From: Brachybacterium squillarum M-6-3
GTDB taxonomy: Bacteria > Actinomycetota > Actinomycetes > Actinomycetales > Dermabacteraceae
Assembly: GCF_000225825.1 (NCBI RefSeq)
Contig: NZ_AGBX01000007.1
Location: 620,001-684,000 of the forward strand
Length of the DNA: 64,000 bases
Reading direction: 5' to 3'
In this document: positions 28,159 through 36,911 of the stretch, in pieces
Layout: the number at the start of each line of letters is the position of its first letter
Numbering within the stretch: the stretch's first letter is position 1
Notes under the pieces: generated by a model
Told to the model about the DNA's origin: nothing
Seen by the model: only the letters and a program-made list of their open reading frames with translations
Database searches by the model: none
Position numbers and translations under genes: made by a program

Positions 28159-29064
28159 TCAGAGGGTCGACTCGAGGAGAACGAGCACGAGCGAGGCGGC
28201 GGTGGGCCCGGTGTTCAGGTAGAAGGTGTCGTCGTCGACCTGCACGGCCTGGTCGGCCTCGACGGAGCCCAGCGGGGGGCACAGCGCCAGGTCGGTGATC
28301 TCGGTGGCGTCGCCGCCCTGCACGCCGAACAGGATCCAGTCGGCATCGGCGTCGGCGAGGTCCTCCTGGGAGAGGTCCACGGAGGTCTCGTCGGTGAAGG
28401 CCTGGCCCTCGGGGCGGGCGACGGCGGCGTCCTCCAGCACGGAGCCGCCGAAGGAGGCCACGCCGAACACGCGGATCCGGTCGCGGTTGCGGCGCAGCAG
28501 GGAGACGGTGGGGTCCCCGCTGATGCCGGCGCCGGCCTCGGCGGCGCGGGTATGGAAGTCGTCCGACCAGGTCTCGGCCTCCTGCCGCTTCGCGATCGCG
28601 TCGGCGAGCAGCAGCAGGTCCTGCTTCCAGGACAGGCCGGTGCCCTGGGTGACGAGGGTGGGGGCGATCGCGGAGAGGCTGTCGTGGACGGACTCGTCGT
28701 CCGTCCCGGCCTGATTCAGCAGGATCAGGTCGGGCTCGAGGTTGGCGATCTCCTCGATGTCGGGCTCGGAGCGGCCGCCGACGTTCGTGCAGGCGTCCAG
28801 CGCCTCCTGCTGATCGGGGAAGGCCTCGTACAGGTAGGCGGGGATCTCGGTCTCCCCGGCGAAGTGGAGGACGGTGAGGGGGAAGACGTCGTCGTCCTCG
28901 CCGCTGCCCTTGCCCTCCGGCACGGTGCGCGGGGTGACGTAACCGGAGCCGCCGTCGGAGGCGCCGGAGCCGTCGGAGCTCCCGGAGCCGCTGGAGGTCG
29001 CACCGTCCTTCGAGGACGAGCATCCGGTGATCAGCAGCGCCCCGAGCTGGCCGGAGGCGAGCAG
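28159..29064 (-). pseudogene. Siderophore-binding lipoprotein, start lost
   Basis: The body is a good iron-siderophore binding protein (periplasmic-binding class III): lipobox ITGC with the Cys at 29020-29022, a Ser/Gly linker, then PDIEEIANLEPDLILLN, SVHDSLSAIAPTLV and VSLLRRNRDRIRVFG. Upstream of the hydrophobic signal core (ALLASGQLGALLITGC) there is no ATG, GTG or TTG in a sensible position, and the DNA there is already the permease gene on the other strand. I infer a deletion that removed the divergent promoter region and both true starts. Confidence 0.7.
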
Positions 29065-29659
29065 CGCGCGGGCCCGGGCCGTCGTCGGAGCCGCCGTCCT
29101 CGTCGTCGTGCTGCTGGCGACCCTGATGGTCACGAGCCTCGCGATCGTCTCGAACCCGCTCGGACCGTGGGAGGTGGTTCGCGGTCTGCTCGCCCACGAC
29201 GACAGCGCCGAGGCGATCATCGTCTGGCAGCTCGGCAGCCCGCACGCGATCGGCTGGGGGCCGGTGCTGGTGCTGCTCGTGCTGCTCGTGCTCGCGCTCG
29301 GCCGGCAGGGCGAGCTGCGCGCCCTGGACCTCGGGGAGGAGGTCGCCGCCGGGGTGGGGGTGGACCTGCGCCTAACCCGGATCCGGGCGATGGCGGCCGG
29401 GGTGGTGCTGGCCGCGGTCTGGGTCGCCACGGCGGGGCCGATCGGCTTCGTGGCCCTCGCGGCCCCGCAGATCGCCCGCCGCCTGGCCCGGGCGCCGGGC
29501 ACCGGGATCCTCCCGGCCGCCGCGATGGGCGCCCTGGTGAGGGTGGTCTCCGAGCTGCTCGGTCAGCGTCTGCTGAGCCCCTTCCAGATCCCTGTGGGCC
29601 TCATCACCTCGGCCGTCGGCGGCGTGTACCTGGCCTGGATGGTGCTGCGGCGCAGCTGA
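29027..29659 (+). pseudogene. FecCD-type siderophore permease, internally deleted
   Basis: 210 codons against about 340 in the family. The N-terminal helix and loop are present (AVLVVVLLATLMV, SNPLGPWEVVRGLL, IIVWQLGSP), then the text jumps to the late part of the protein (ALDLGEEVAAGVGVDL, AGPIGFVALAAPQIARRL, PFQIPVGLITSAVGG). About 130 residues with several membrane helices are missing around 29240-29255. Its 5' end overlaps that of the binding-protein remnant head to head. Confidence 0.8.
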
Positions 29660-29708
29660 CGGGACGTCCGGCGTGCACCGGCCGGGCGGTCCTGGGCAGA
29701 CTGGAGAC

Positions 29709-30302
29709 ATGTCCTCCCCCACCCGCCGCACCGCCCTGCTCGGCCTCGCCGCCGGCGCCACCGCCCTGTTGACCGCCTGCTCGGGCGAGGACGCGGGCAC
29801 CGACGGCGCCACCGGCTCCGTGGACGGACTGCTCACCCTGGATCAGGTGGCGGCCATGGAGGGCCGCAGCCTGGTGGACACCCTGGACGCCCTGCCCCTG
29901 GCGGAGCGCCCCTCCGACTTCCTGGCCTCGGTGCGCCCCGCGGAGGTGGTGCTCACCGACACCGACGGCTCCGAGACCGCCGTGTCCCTGTCCGGCGAGC
30001 CCTTCCCGCTCTCCGTCGCGCCCTACGTGGAGTCCACCCACGAATGCTTCCACCACTCGCTGACCACCTGCCTGGGCGAGCTGGGCGGGCAGGAGATGCA
30101 GGTGCGCGTCGTGGACCTGGACAGCGAGAAGGTGGTGCTCGACGAGGCCCGCACCACCCATGAGAACGGCTTCCTGGGGCTGTGGCTGCCGCGGGATGGC
30201 CGCTGCCTGCTGACCCTCGCGCAGGACGGGCTGAGCGGCGAGGCCGAGATCGGCACCTCCGCGGACGACCTCACCTGCCTCACCTCGCTGCACCTGACGT
30301 GA
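29709..30302 (+). CDS. CueP-family copper-binding lipoprotein
   Basis: 197 residues. Signal peptide with twin Arg (RRTALLGLAAGATALLTAC) and lipobox LTAC, so it is a membrane-anchored outside lipoprotein. The mature part matches the CueP pattern: ESTHECFHHSLTTCLGELGG (about 112-131) plus a late CLLTLAQDG and C-terminal CLTSLHL, giving four Cys and several His for copper. In Salmonella CueP stores periplasmic copper and feeds SodC. A -10 CAGACT ends six bases before the ATG, so it may be leaderless, although GGAG lies there too. Confidence 0.75.
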   Translation: MSSPTRRTALLGLAAGATALLTACSGEDAGTDGATGSVDGLLTLDQVAAMEGRSLVDTLDALPLAERPSDFLASVRPAEVVLTDTDGSETAVSLSGEPFPLSVAPYVESTHECFHHSLTTCLGELGGQEMQVRVVDLDSEKVVLDEARTTHENGFLGLWLPRDGRCLLTLAQDGLSGEAEIGTSADDLTCLTSLHLT

Positions 30303-30353
30303 GCGCAGGGCTCCGTCCCGATCCGGTGTGCCCGCTCCCGTTAGGCTGACCCC

Positions 30354-32258
30354 GTGAGTTCCCGATCCTCCCGTGCCACCGCTGACCGCATCATTTGGGT
30401 CGACTGCGAGATGACCGGTCTCGACAAGCAGCGCGACGCGCTGATCGAGATCGCCGTCCTGGTCACCGATGCCGACTTGGCCGTCCTCGGGGAGGGCGTC
30501 GACGTCGTGATCCGTCCCCCGGAGGGTGCCCTGGACGGCATGGAGCCCTTCGTGCGGCAGATGCACACCACCTCGGGCCTGCTCGAGGAGCTGGACGGCG
30601 GGATGAGCATGCGGGAGGCCGAGGAGGCCTGCCTCGCCTACGTCCGCGAGTTCTGCCCCGAGCCGGGCAAGGCCCCGCTGGCCGGCAACAGCGTCGGCAC
30701 CGACCGCGCCTTCCTGGACCGCGACGTGCCGGAGTTCGCCGGGTGGCTGTCCTACCGCACCATCGACGTCTCCAGCATCAAGGAGCTCGCCAAGCGCTGG
30801 TTCCCCCGTGTCTACTACAACGTGCCCGCCAAGCACGGCGGCCACCGGGCGCTCGCGGACATCCGCGAGTCGATCCAGGAGCTGAAGTACTACCGCGAGG
30901 TGCTGATGGTGCCGCCTCCGGGCCCCACCACCGCCCAGGCGCAGGAGGCCTCCAAGGCCTTCGAGCTGCCCGCCGACGGCTCCGAGGCGGCCGAGCCCTC
31001 CGCCCCCGTGGCGCCGCGCACCCCCTGGCTGGACCTGCCCTCCCACCACCGCTGGCTGGAGGGCGAGGGCGACGAGCTGCTGCTGTTCGGCACCGAGTCG
31101 GTGCGGGAGGACGGCGGCTTCGCCTGGCTCGACGGGCAGGGCGAGCCGGACCTCTCCCGCCCCGCGGAGCTGTGGATCACCTGCCGGATGACGCACTGCT
31201 TCGCCCTCGGCCATTTGATGGGCCGCCCCGACCTGGGGCGCTTCGCCGATCACGGCATCGCCTCCCTGCGCGGGGTGTTCCGCGACGCCGAGCACGGCGG
31301 CTGGTTCGCCTCCGTGGCCGAGGGGAAGCCCGTGGACGACTCCAAGCAGGCCTACGCCCACGCCTTCGTGGTGCTCGCGGCCGCCTCCGCCACCGCGGCC
31401 GGACGGCCGGGCGCGGCGGAGCTGCTGGAGGAGGCCCTCGCGGTGCTCGACGAGCGCTTCTTCGACGCCGAGGCGCGGCTGAGTGTGGACACCTTCGACC
31501 GCACCTTCGCGGACTGCGAGGACTACCGCGGGATCAACGCGAACATGCACACCGTGGAGGCGCTGCTGGCCGCGGCCGACGTCACCGGGGACCGTTTCTG
31601 GCTGGACCGCGCCGTCGGCATCGCCACCCGCGCGATCGACGAGTTCGCCCGCGCCCAGGACTGGTCGCTGCCCGAGCACTACGACACCTCCTGGACCCCT
31701 CTGCTGGACTACAACCGCGAGGAGCCGGCCCACCCCTTCCGACCCTACGGCGCGACCGTGGGCCACTGGATCGAGTGGGCGCGCCTGGTGCTGCAGGCCC
31801 GCGCCGCGCTGATCGCGGTGGACGGGGAGGCGCCGGAGTGGATGCTGGAGGCCGCGACCGCGCTGATGGAGAAGGCCGCCGCGAGCTTCGGCAGCGACGG
31901 CGCCCCCGGCTTCGTCTACACCGTGGACTGGGACGGCACCCCCGTCACCCAGGAGCGGATGCACTGGGTGGCGGCGGAGGCCGTGAACTCCGCGGCCGTG
32001 CTGTACCGGGTGACGGGCGACGTCACCTGGGCGCGGCGCTACGAGGACTGGTGGGAGTACATCTCCACCTACCTGCTGGACGATGCCGAGGGCTCCTGGC
32101 ACCACGAGCTCGATGCGGACAACGAGCCGCAGGGCGTCACCTGGCCGGGCAAGCCCGACATCTACCACGCCTTCCAGGCGACGATCGTGCCGCGGCTGCC
32201 GGTGGCCCCGGCGATGGCCGCCGCCCTGCGCGAGGGGATGCTCGACCGGGAGCTGTGA
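30354..32258 (+). CDS. orn: Oligoribonuclease fused to an AGE-family sugar epimerase/isomerase
   Basis: One open frame of 634 codons with two complete enzymes. Residues 1-190 are oligoribonuclease, the DEDDh exonuclease that degrades 2-5-mer RNA and pGpG: WVDCEMTGL (Asp, Glu), GNSVGTDRAFLD, and KHGGHRALADIRESI. Residues about 220-634 are an N-acylglucosamine 2-epimerase/mannose isomerase (alpha6/alpha6 barrel): PWLDLPSHHRWL, GINANMHTVEALL, HPFRPYGATVGHW, QERMHWVAAEAVNSA, WHHELDADN. The linker (190-220) is Pro/Ala/Glu-rich. No stop separates them; a GTG at 31008 could start the second enzyme internally, without a ribosome site. The start GTG follows the -10 TAGGCT (30342-30347) by six bases: leaderless. 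Confidence 0.88.
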   Translation: MSSRSSRATADRIIWVDCEMTGLDKQRDALIEIAVLVTDADLAVLGEGVDVVIRPPEGALDGMEPFVRQMHTTSGLLEELDGGMSMREAEEACLAYVREFCPEPGKAPLAGNSVGTDRAFLDRDVPEFAGWLSYRTIDVSSIKELAKRWFPRVYYNVPAKHGGHRALADIRESIQELKYYREVLMVPPPGPTTAQAQEASKAFELPADGSEAAEPSAPVAPRTPWLDLPSHHRWLEGEGDELLLFGTESVREDGGFAWLDGQGEPDLSRPAELWITCRMTHCFALGHLMGRPDLGRFADHGIASLRGVFRDAEHGGWFASVAEGKPVDDSKQAYAHAFVVLAAASATAAGRPGAAELLEEALAVLDERFFDAEARLSVDTFDRTFADCEDYRGINANMHTVEALLAAADVTGDRFWLDRAVGIATRAIDEFARAQDWSLPEHYDTSWTPLLDYNREEPAHPFRPYGATVGHWIEWARLVLQARAALIAVDGEAPEWMLEAATALMEKAAASFGSDGAPGFVYTVDWDGTPVTQERMHWVAAEAVNSAAVLYRVTGDVTWARRYEDWWEYISTYLLDDAEGSWHHELDADNEPQGVTWPGKPDIYHAFQATIVPRLPVAPAMAAALREGMLDREL

Positions 32259-32289
32259 CCCCCGGCCGACCCGACCAGGAGGACTCCCC

Positions 32290-33619
32290 GTGACCGGTCC
32301 GAACATCGTCGTCATCCAGGCCGATCAGATGGCGGCCGCGAGCCTCGGGGCCTAGGGCGACGCGGCGGCCCGCACCCCGTGGATCGACTCCCTGGCCGAG
32401 GAGGGCGCCGTCTTCGAGCGGGCTCTGTGCACGAGGCCGCTGTGCTCGCCGTCCCGGGCCTCGATGATGACGGGGTGCTGCCCTCGGAGCAGCGCCTGCA
32501 GTGGTACCACAATGCGGAGCCGGTGGCGGAGGCCGGGGTGTCCCTGGCCAGCGTGCAGCAGGACTTCGACGACGAGGTCGTCTTCCGTTCCCTGCGCCAT
32601 CTGGCCGACCGTGCTCGCGCGAACCGGGCCGCCGAGGAGCCGCAGCCCTTCCTCATGGTCAGCAGCTTCATCCATCCCCACGACCCCTGTGAGCCGCCGC
32701 GGGAGCACTGGGACCGCTTCGCCGACGTCGCGATCCCGCCGCCCGCGCACACCCGGAGCCGGCCACCGACCCGCACAGCGAGCGGCTGCGGGTGATGTGC
32801 GGCTTCGACCGCACCCCGCCCACCGCGGCAGAGGTGGCCACGGCCCGCCGCGCCTACTATGCGGCGATCAGCTACATCGACGACCACGTGGGCCGGATCC
32901 TGTCGCGTCTGGAGGAGCTGGGCCTCGCGGAGGACACGGTCGTGGTCGTGACCAGCGACCATGGCGACATGCTGGGCGAGCGCGGCCTCTGGTACACGAT
33001 GTCGCCCTTCGAGCGCTCGGCGCGGGTGCCGCTGATCGTGCGCGGACCCGAGCGGTGGGTGCGGCCGGGCCGTTACACGCGGCCGGTGACCCTGCTGGAC
33101 CTGATGCCCACCCTGTGCGAGCTGGCCGGGACGCCCGTCGAGGAGGACCCGGAGGCGGTCGCCTCGGGCCGGCTCGGGCGCTCCCTGCTGGCCACCGCGC
33201 GCCGCGAGGCTGCCGGCGAGGGCGACGACACCGAGCGGGACGTGCGCATCGAGTACCTGGCCGAGGGCACGCATCATCCACAGCTGACTCTGGTGCGGAG
33301 CCGCCACAAGCTGGTGGTCTGCCCGGGCGACCCGGACCTGCTGTTCGACGTGGAGGCCGACCCACACGAGCTCACGGACCTCGCCGAGGACCCGGGGCAC
33401 GCGGGGCTGCGCGAGTCAATGCGCGCGGACCTCGCCACGCGCTACGACCTGGCGGCGCTGGAGCGCGAGGTGCCGGCCAGTCAGGAGCGCCGCACCCTGG
33501 TGGCGGGTGCCCTCTCCCGGGGCAGGCGCCGCGCCTGGGACCTGGTGCCGGACGCCGAGCAGCGCTACGTGCGCGGCGACTTCTGGGACGCCCTGGGCTA
33601 CGGCCGGATCCCCGGCTGA
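32290..33619 (+). pseudogene. Choline-sulfatase-like gene, broken
   Basis: Alkaline-phosphatase-fold sulfatase remnant. A good start (AGGAGG at 32278, GTG 32290) leads to MTGPNIVVIQADQM, then a TAG at 32353 where Tyr is expected in the conserved LGAYGD. The frame continues to LCSPSRASMMTG, which holds the Cys-x-Pro-Ser-Arg site for formylglycine. A deletion and shift follow near 32470, joining to LQWYHNAEP in another frame, and a second shift occurs near 32760. The C-terminal part (32792-33619) is intact: VVTSDHGDMLGERGLW and a BetC-like C-terminal domain. It starts 31 bases after the Orn-AGE gene, so both were probably one transcript. Confidence 0.85.
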
Positions 33620-33653
33620 GCCCTCCCCGCCGGGCCGCTGGGTCGGCGGCAGC

Positions 33654-33995
33654 TCAGCCGAGCTGCGCGGCGAGTTCCGCGTATTCCTCGGCCCGCGCCC
33701 GGTCGCGCTCCACGCCCTGGCCGCGGGCGTACATCTGCGCGAGGACGCGGTGCACGAACGCTTCGGCACGGCCCTCGGCGACCTCCCGCTCCCCCATCGC
33801 GACCACGCGCTCCTGCCAGGCGGCGCCCTCCGGGATGCGGGCGTGGAAGGCCACGCCCAGGGTGTCGGTCACCGCGCGGCGGTCCCCCGCTTCGCTCGCC
33901 CGCAGCAGCCAGGCGATCCCGTCGTTCTCGTTCAGGGCGAAGACGTCGCTCATCGGCGACATCCGACCGCAGAGGGTCTTGCCGACGATCCACAT
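33654..33995 (-). CDS. Hypothetical protein, probably 5'-truncated remnant
   Basis: From ATG 33995 a 113-residue acidic, Ala/Arg/Glu-rich helical protein can be read (GKTLCGRMSPMSDVFALN, ending VHRVLAQMYARGQGVERDR and EEYAELAAQLG), with a Sel1-like flavour at the end (MYARGQGVERD). The same frame is open upstream to about 34262 and its codons look coding (SAEYERDRAALARKD, GAFERGDAEIGLLPDDA), but no start codon exists there. The upstream part abuts the broken thiamine-binding gene. I infer that the true N-terminus was deleted together with the end of that gene. Function unknown. Confidence 0.45.
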   Translation of the reverse strand: MWIVGKTLCGRMSPMSDVFALNENDGIAWLLRASEAGDRRAVTDTLGVAFHARIPEGAAWQERVVAMGEREVAEGRAEAFVHRVLAQMYARGQGVERDRARAEEYAELAAQLG

Positions 33996-34198
33996 GCCCC
34001 GCGCGTCCCCCGCCTGCGCGGCCCGTGCGGCGAGGCTCGCCGCTACGGTCGCGGCGTCGTCGGGCAGCAGGCCGATCTCCGCGTCCCCGCGTTCGAAGGC
34101 GCCCGTGAGCTGCAGCGACAGCTCGACCTCCTCGCTCGGCGTGGTGTCCTTGCGTGCCAGTGCGGCGCGATCCCGCTCGTACTCGGCGCTCTGCGGTC

Positions 34199-34367
34199 CT
34201 CGAGCGCCCGCTCCAGGCGGTCCAGCTTGCCCTCCAGTTCTCCCGTGTGACCGGGACGGATATCAGCCTTGGGGACCAGGGAGATGCGGGAGCCGTAGGG
34301 CGCGACGGCCTCGGTCGCCTTCCGGACGGTCTCGAACACCTCGTCCCATTCGCCCTCGATCTCCGTG
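34199..34367 (-). pseudogene. MTH1187-type thiamine-binding gene, C-terminal half
   Basis: Codes EIEGEWDEVFETVRKATEA, then APYGSRISLVPKADIRPG and a final KLDRLERALED. This is the second half of the about 100-residue thiamine-binding (MTH1187/YkoF-like) family. It has no start and no stop of its own. It is the missing half of the fragment at 37237-37455; joined at the shared GTG the two give an in-frame gene. Confidence 0.8.
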
Positions 34368-34411
34368 TGGGTGGTCGTTGTTCGACCGCCGCTGCGAGGA
34401 ACCCTGGCCAG

Positions 34412-34639
34412 GACGAACCGCTGCTCGATGCGGGCAACACGGTCGTCGCCGCGGAGCTGGACATGCGCGTTGTCGCGGTGGCCGATCACGTGATCGATCG
34501 TGAACCCGGCGCGGGCGACGCCGGCGGGACCGTGGTTGCAGCTGGTACGCCCGCCGACGTCGCGGACAAGGGCATCGGTGCTTCCGCGGGCTACCGTGCC
34601 GCCGCACTGCAGGCAGCCACCGACGTGACCCCAATGTGA
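34412..34639 (+). pseudogene. UvrA-like ABC ATPase, C-terminal fragment
   Basis: Seventy-five codons resembling the last part of UvrA-like ATPases: LLDAGNTVVAAELDMRVVA (family: LxxAGNTVVVVEHDM), then ADHVIDREPGAGDAGGTVV and AAGTPADVA. The Glu-His-Asp switch is altered to Glu-Leu-Asp. The upstream part of the gene is absent, the frame running back into the split thiamine-binding gene. It marks the left end of the insertion. Confidence 0.6.
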
Positions 34640-34695
34640 CGAGGGTGTCGGCCAGAATCGCGGGTCACCCCCCGCCCGCGATTGGGGGACACGCC

Positions 34696-35826
34696 CTAGC
34701 TCTGGGCCTCGCCGAGGCGCGCTTCGGGCGTGAGCTCGGCGCGGAGACCGCCGCCGGTCGCAGCCCGGGCAAGAGCGCGACCCAGCGCAGGTGCCTGCTT
34801 GAACAAATTGTGACCGGCCACAAGAAGGACAGAGTCCGCCTCCCACACGGCCACGCCGTCCTCACTCCACGGGAGGTCGGTCACCCAGCAGTGCAGGAAG
34901 TCGCGCGGCTCTGGGTGGAGACCGGGCAGCGCCCGTGTCACGTATTCGCGTGCGCGTTCGTCCAGCGATCGGATCGCCGCCGGGTCGATGAACGTTCCGT
35001 CGTCGCGGACGCCGACGGTGTCGCTGAGTCCGACGGAATAGCTGCTGTTGCCCGGTAGCGGCGTCGCGTAGACGCCGACTTCGCCGAAGACGCCGCTGCT
35101 GTCCTGCAGGCACGCGACTCGTGCCGGGGCGGCGGCTTTCACGTCGAAGGTCAGCCTGACGTGTGCGGCGAGGCGAACCGGCAGCGACAGGCCGACGCTG
35201 CGTGCCAGGCGGGCGGTTTCGCGGCCGGCGCACACGACCACCTTGGAGTAGACAGCCCGGTCGGTGACGCTGCGCACCTCGACCGTCCCGTCGGCGCGGG
35301 GATCGATGGAGATGACCTCACCGGTGGTGACCGCATCTGCGAGGGCACCAGTGAGTGCCGTGATCGCGGCTCGGGTACGGATCGCGCCGCCCGACTCGTC
35401 GAGCACCGCTGGCCCCGAGTACCCAGCGAGCAGCGGCATCCGCTGGGCGACCTCGGCCGCGTCGATCTCGTGCGCTTCCACGCCGCCGACCTGGTCGAGG
35501 ACCCGCAGCCGCGCCAGGGCGCTGTCCCCGATCGCCAGGACACCGTCTGGTGAGACCAGCTCGACGTCGAAGCGTTCGGCCCACTCATCCCATATGCCGC
35601 GGCTTTCGCGCGCGAAAGCGACGAGTCGCGGGTCGTCGTGGGCATGCCGGAAGATCCGCGACTCGCCTGCGGACTGACCCGTCCCGGGCAGACCAGCCTC
35701 GTACAAGCGCACCGGCACGCCCTGCTCCCGCAGCGCGTACGCCGTCGACAGACCGACGATCCCGCCCCCGATCACTGCTACCTCGGGTGAACGCGTCGTG
35801 GCAACGCCGTCGTCAGTTCCTGTCAT
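34696..35826 (-). CDS. FAD-dependent amine oxidase, monomeric sarcosine oxidase type
   Basis: 376 residues, DAO/MSOX family. Dinucleotide motif VIGGGIVGLSTAYALREQG (about 17-35), GESRIFRHAHDD (about 52-63, typical of the N-methyl amino acid oxidases), VVVCAGRETARL (about 198), and a C-terminal HCWVTDLPWSEDGV with a Cys at the position used for covalent flavin, then VAGHNLFKQAPALGRALA. It should oxidise an N-methyl or other small secondary amine and release hydrogen peroxide. GGAGA precedes the ATG at 35826. Codon use is less GC-biased than the neighbours, fitting recent arrival with the insertion. Confidence 0.82.
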   Translation of the reverse strand: MTGTDDGVATTRSPEVAVIGGGIVGLSTAYALREQGVPVRLYEAGLPGTGQSAGESRIFRHAHDDPRLVAFARESRGIWDEWAERFDVELVSPDGVLAIGDSALARLRVLDQVGGVEAHEIDAAEVAQRMPLLAGYSGPAVLDESGGAIRTRAAITALTGALADAVTTGEVISIDPRADGTVEVRSVTDRAVYSKVVVCAGRETARLARSVGLSLPVRLAAHVRLTFDVKAAAPARVACLQDSSGVFGEVGVYATPLPGNSSYSVGLSDTVGVRDDGTFIDPAAIRSLDERAREYVTRALPGLHPEPRDFLHCWVTDLPWSEDGVAVWEADSVLLVAGHNLFKQAPALGRALARAATGGGLRAELTPEARLGEAQS

Positions 35827-35967
35827 CGCGGTTCTCCGATCTGATGGTGATGAGCGATAAGCCGAAAGAGAAGGGGCCGCTACCACGACGTCAGCGGGCT
35901 GTGCAAGCCCGAAGTCACCGCGCGCTGCGACCCCTCCTTTCTGGGCCAGTACTCCCGTTCTGTGGTG

Positions 35968-36270
35968 TCAGGCGGGGAGTTTGGAGCCCAGGACGTCGAG
36001 CTTCTCGATCGTCGGTTCGCTGAACAGTTTGCCGGTCTGCTCGCCGAGAGCGGCAGCGACTGCGCCGGACAGGTGCGCGTCGCGGCCGGCGTCATCGGGG
36101 AACACGTCGAAGATCCCGAATGAGGACGGGCCGAGACGGATCGCGAACCACGCGATGGTGGCCGGTTCCTCCTCGACGAGCCCTCGCCCGATGCCGAGAA
36201 ATTTCTGGACCTCGTCTTCCTTGCCGGGCAGGGCCTCCAGCCTGACAAGTAGTCCCTTCGTCACGCTCAT
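35968..36270 (-). CDS. Antibiotic-biosynthesis-monooxygenase-fold protein
   Basis: 100-residue ABM/YgiN-type dimeric ferredoxin-fold protein: a first strand GLLVRLEALPGKEDEVQKFL, a middle ATIAWFAIRLGPSSFGIFDVF and a helix DAHLSGAVAAALGEQTGKLF. Relatives are cofactor-free quinol monooxygenases or heme-free stress proteins. GGGAGAGG stands before the ATG. It lies upstream of the FAD oxidase on the same strand, 141 bases away, so both may be co-transcribed. Confidence 0.8.
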   Translation of the reverse strand: MSVTKGLLVRLEALPGKEDEVQKFLGIGRGLVEEEPATIAWFAIRLGPSSFGIFDVFPDDAGRDAHLSGAVAAALGEQTGKLFSEPTIEKLDVLGSKLPA

Positions 36271-36279
36271 GACGTCACC

Positions 36280-36495
36280 TCTCCCTGGGTCGAATTGCTC
36301 GCAAATTTCGCCACGATCGTATCGCAGGACGCAGGCAGGTCGTCGGGTGAGCGGCTGGTGATCAGGTTCCCCCAGGTCGTTCCTACGGGCCTTGATCTCG
36401 CCGTCGTGGATCGAGAGGACCTCGGTCTGAGCGCCGGCCCGTTCCAGTGCTTCGCGGGGTTGCTCGGTCGCAATCTCCTGGAGGGCTCATCGTCC
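36280..36495 (-). pseudogene. DJ-1/PfpI-family fragment, deleted and frameshifted
   Basis: One frame reads EIATEQPREALERAGAQTEV then LSIHDGEIKARRNDLG, the N-terminal part of a PfpI/DJ-1 amidotransferase-like protein; a second frame reads NLITSRSPDDLPASCDTIV, the very C-terminus. The middle with the nucleophilic Cys is missing, and a frame change occurs near 36365. The first codons of the gene are also missing. Sits immediately upstream of the ABM gene. Confidence 0.6.
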
Positions 36496-36602
36496 TGACC
36501 GGTCGGTTCGAGCGCGGCATCGCCGTGAAGGTAATAGAGCGCATTGCGGCCGGCGAGCACACCGAGCGGTCGCTGATCCTCGACCCCGCGCTCGCGTGAG
36601 CC

Positions 36603-36836
36603 GAGGATCGCCGTCGCGACATCGTCCGCAGGACGGAGAACGGGCTGGAGGCAGCGCGGAAGCGCGGCAAGGACGGTGGCCGGCCGCGGGTGATCGACGA
36701 CAACAGGCGCACAGTCATCCTCGCCCGTCGAGAGAACCGCACGTCCATCCGCGAGACCGGAGCAACCACTGCCGTCTCCGTGCGAGCCGTGCACGGGGTG
36801 GTATCCGAGGAAAAGGCGGGGGCCTCCTCGTCATGA
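36603..36836 (+). pseudogene. Serine resolvase/invertase, C-terminal HTH fragment
   Basis: Seventy-seven codons after an in-frame TGA: RRDIVRRTENGLEAARKRG, then GGRPRVIDDNRRTVILARR and SIRETGATTAVSVRAVHGVV. This is the end of the catalytic helix E and the DNA-binding Hin-type HTH of small serine recombinases. The catalytic N-terminal domain is absent. It shows that mobile DNA contributed to this insertion but cannot itself act. Confidence 0.75.
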
Positions 36837-36850
36837 GGGACGAGGAGGCC
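36821..36850. terminator. Hairpin between resolvase fragment and thiamine-binding gene
   Basis: 12-bp perfect stem (36821-36832 with 36839-36850) with a six-base loop that contains the resolvase stop codon. No T-run follows on either strand, but it sits between two convergent genes as a terminator would. Confidence 0.5.
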
Positions 36851-36911
36851 CATCGCACCGATAGCACGTCCAGTTGAGGATCACCGACTCGGACGGCTGC
36901 GGGAGCAGTCA

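Noticed and set aside
30354-32258. Orn-AGE fusion considered as assembly error
   Set aside because: A missing stop alone would leave a ribosome site and start for the second gene near codon 200; the joint has a protein-like linker and no such site. Still worth a read-level check.
36596-36877. 93-codon frame over the resolvase fragment
   Set aside because: A different frame of the same strand; the resolvase motifs lie in the frame 36603-36836.
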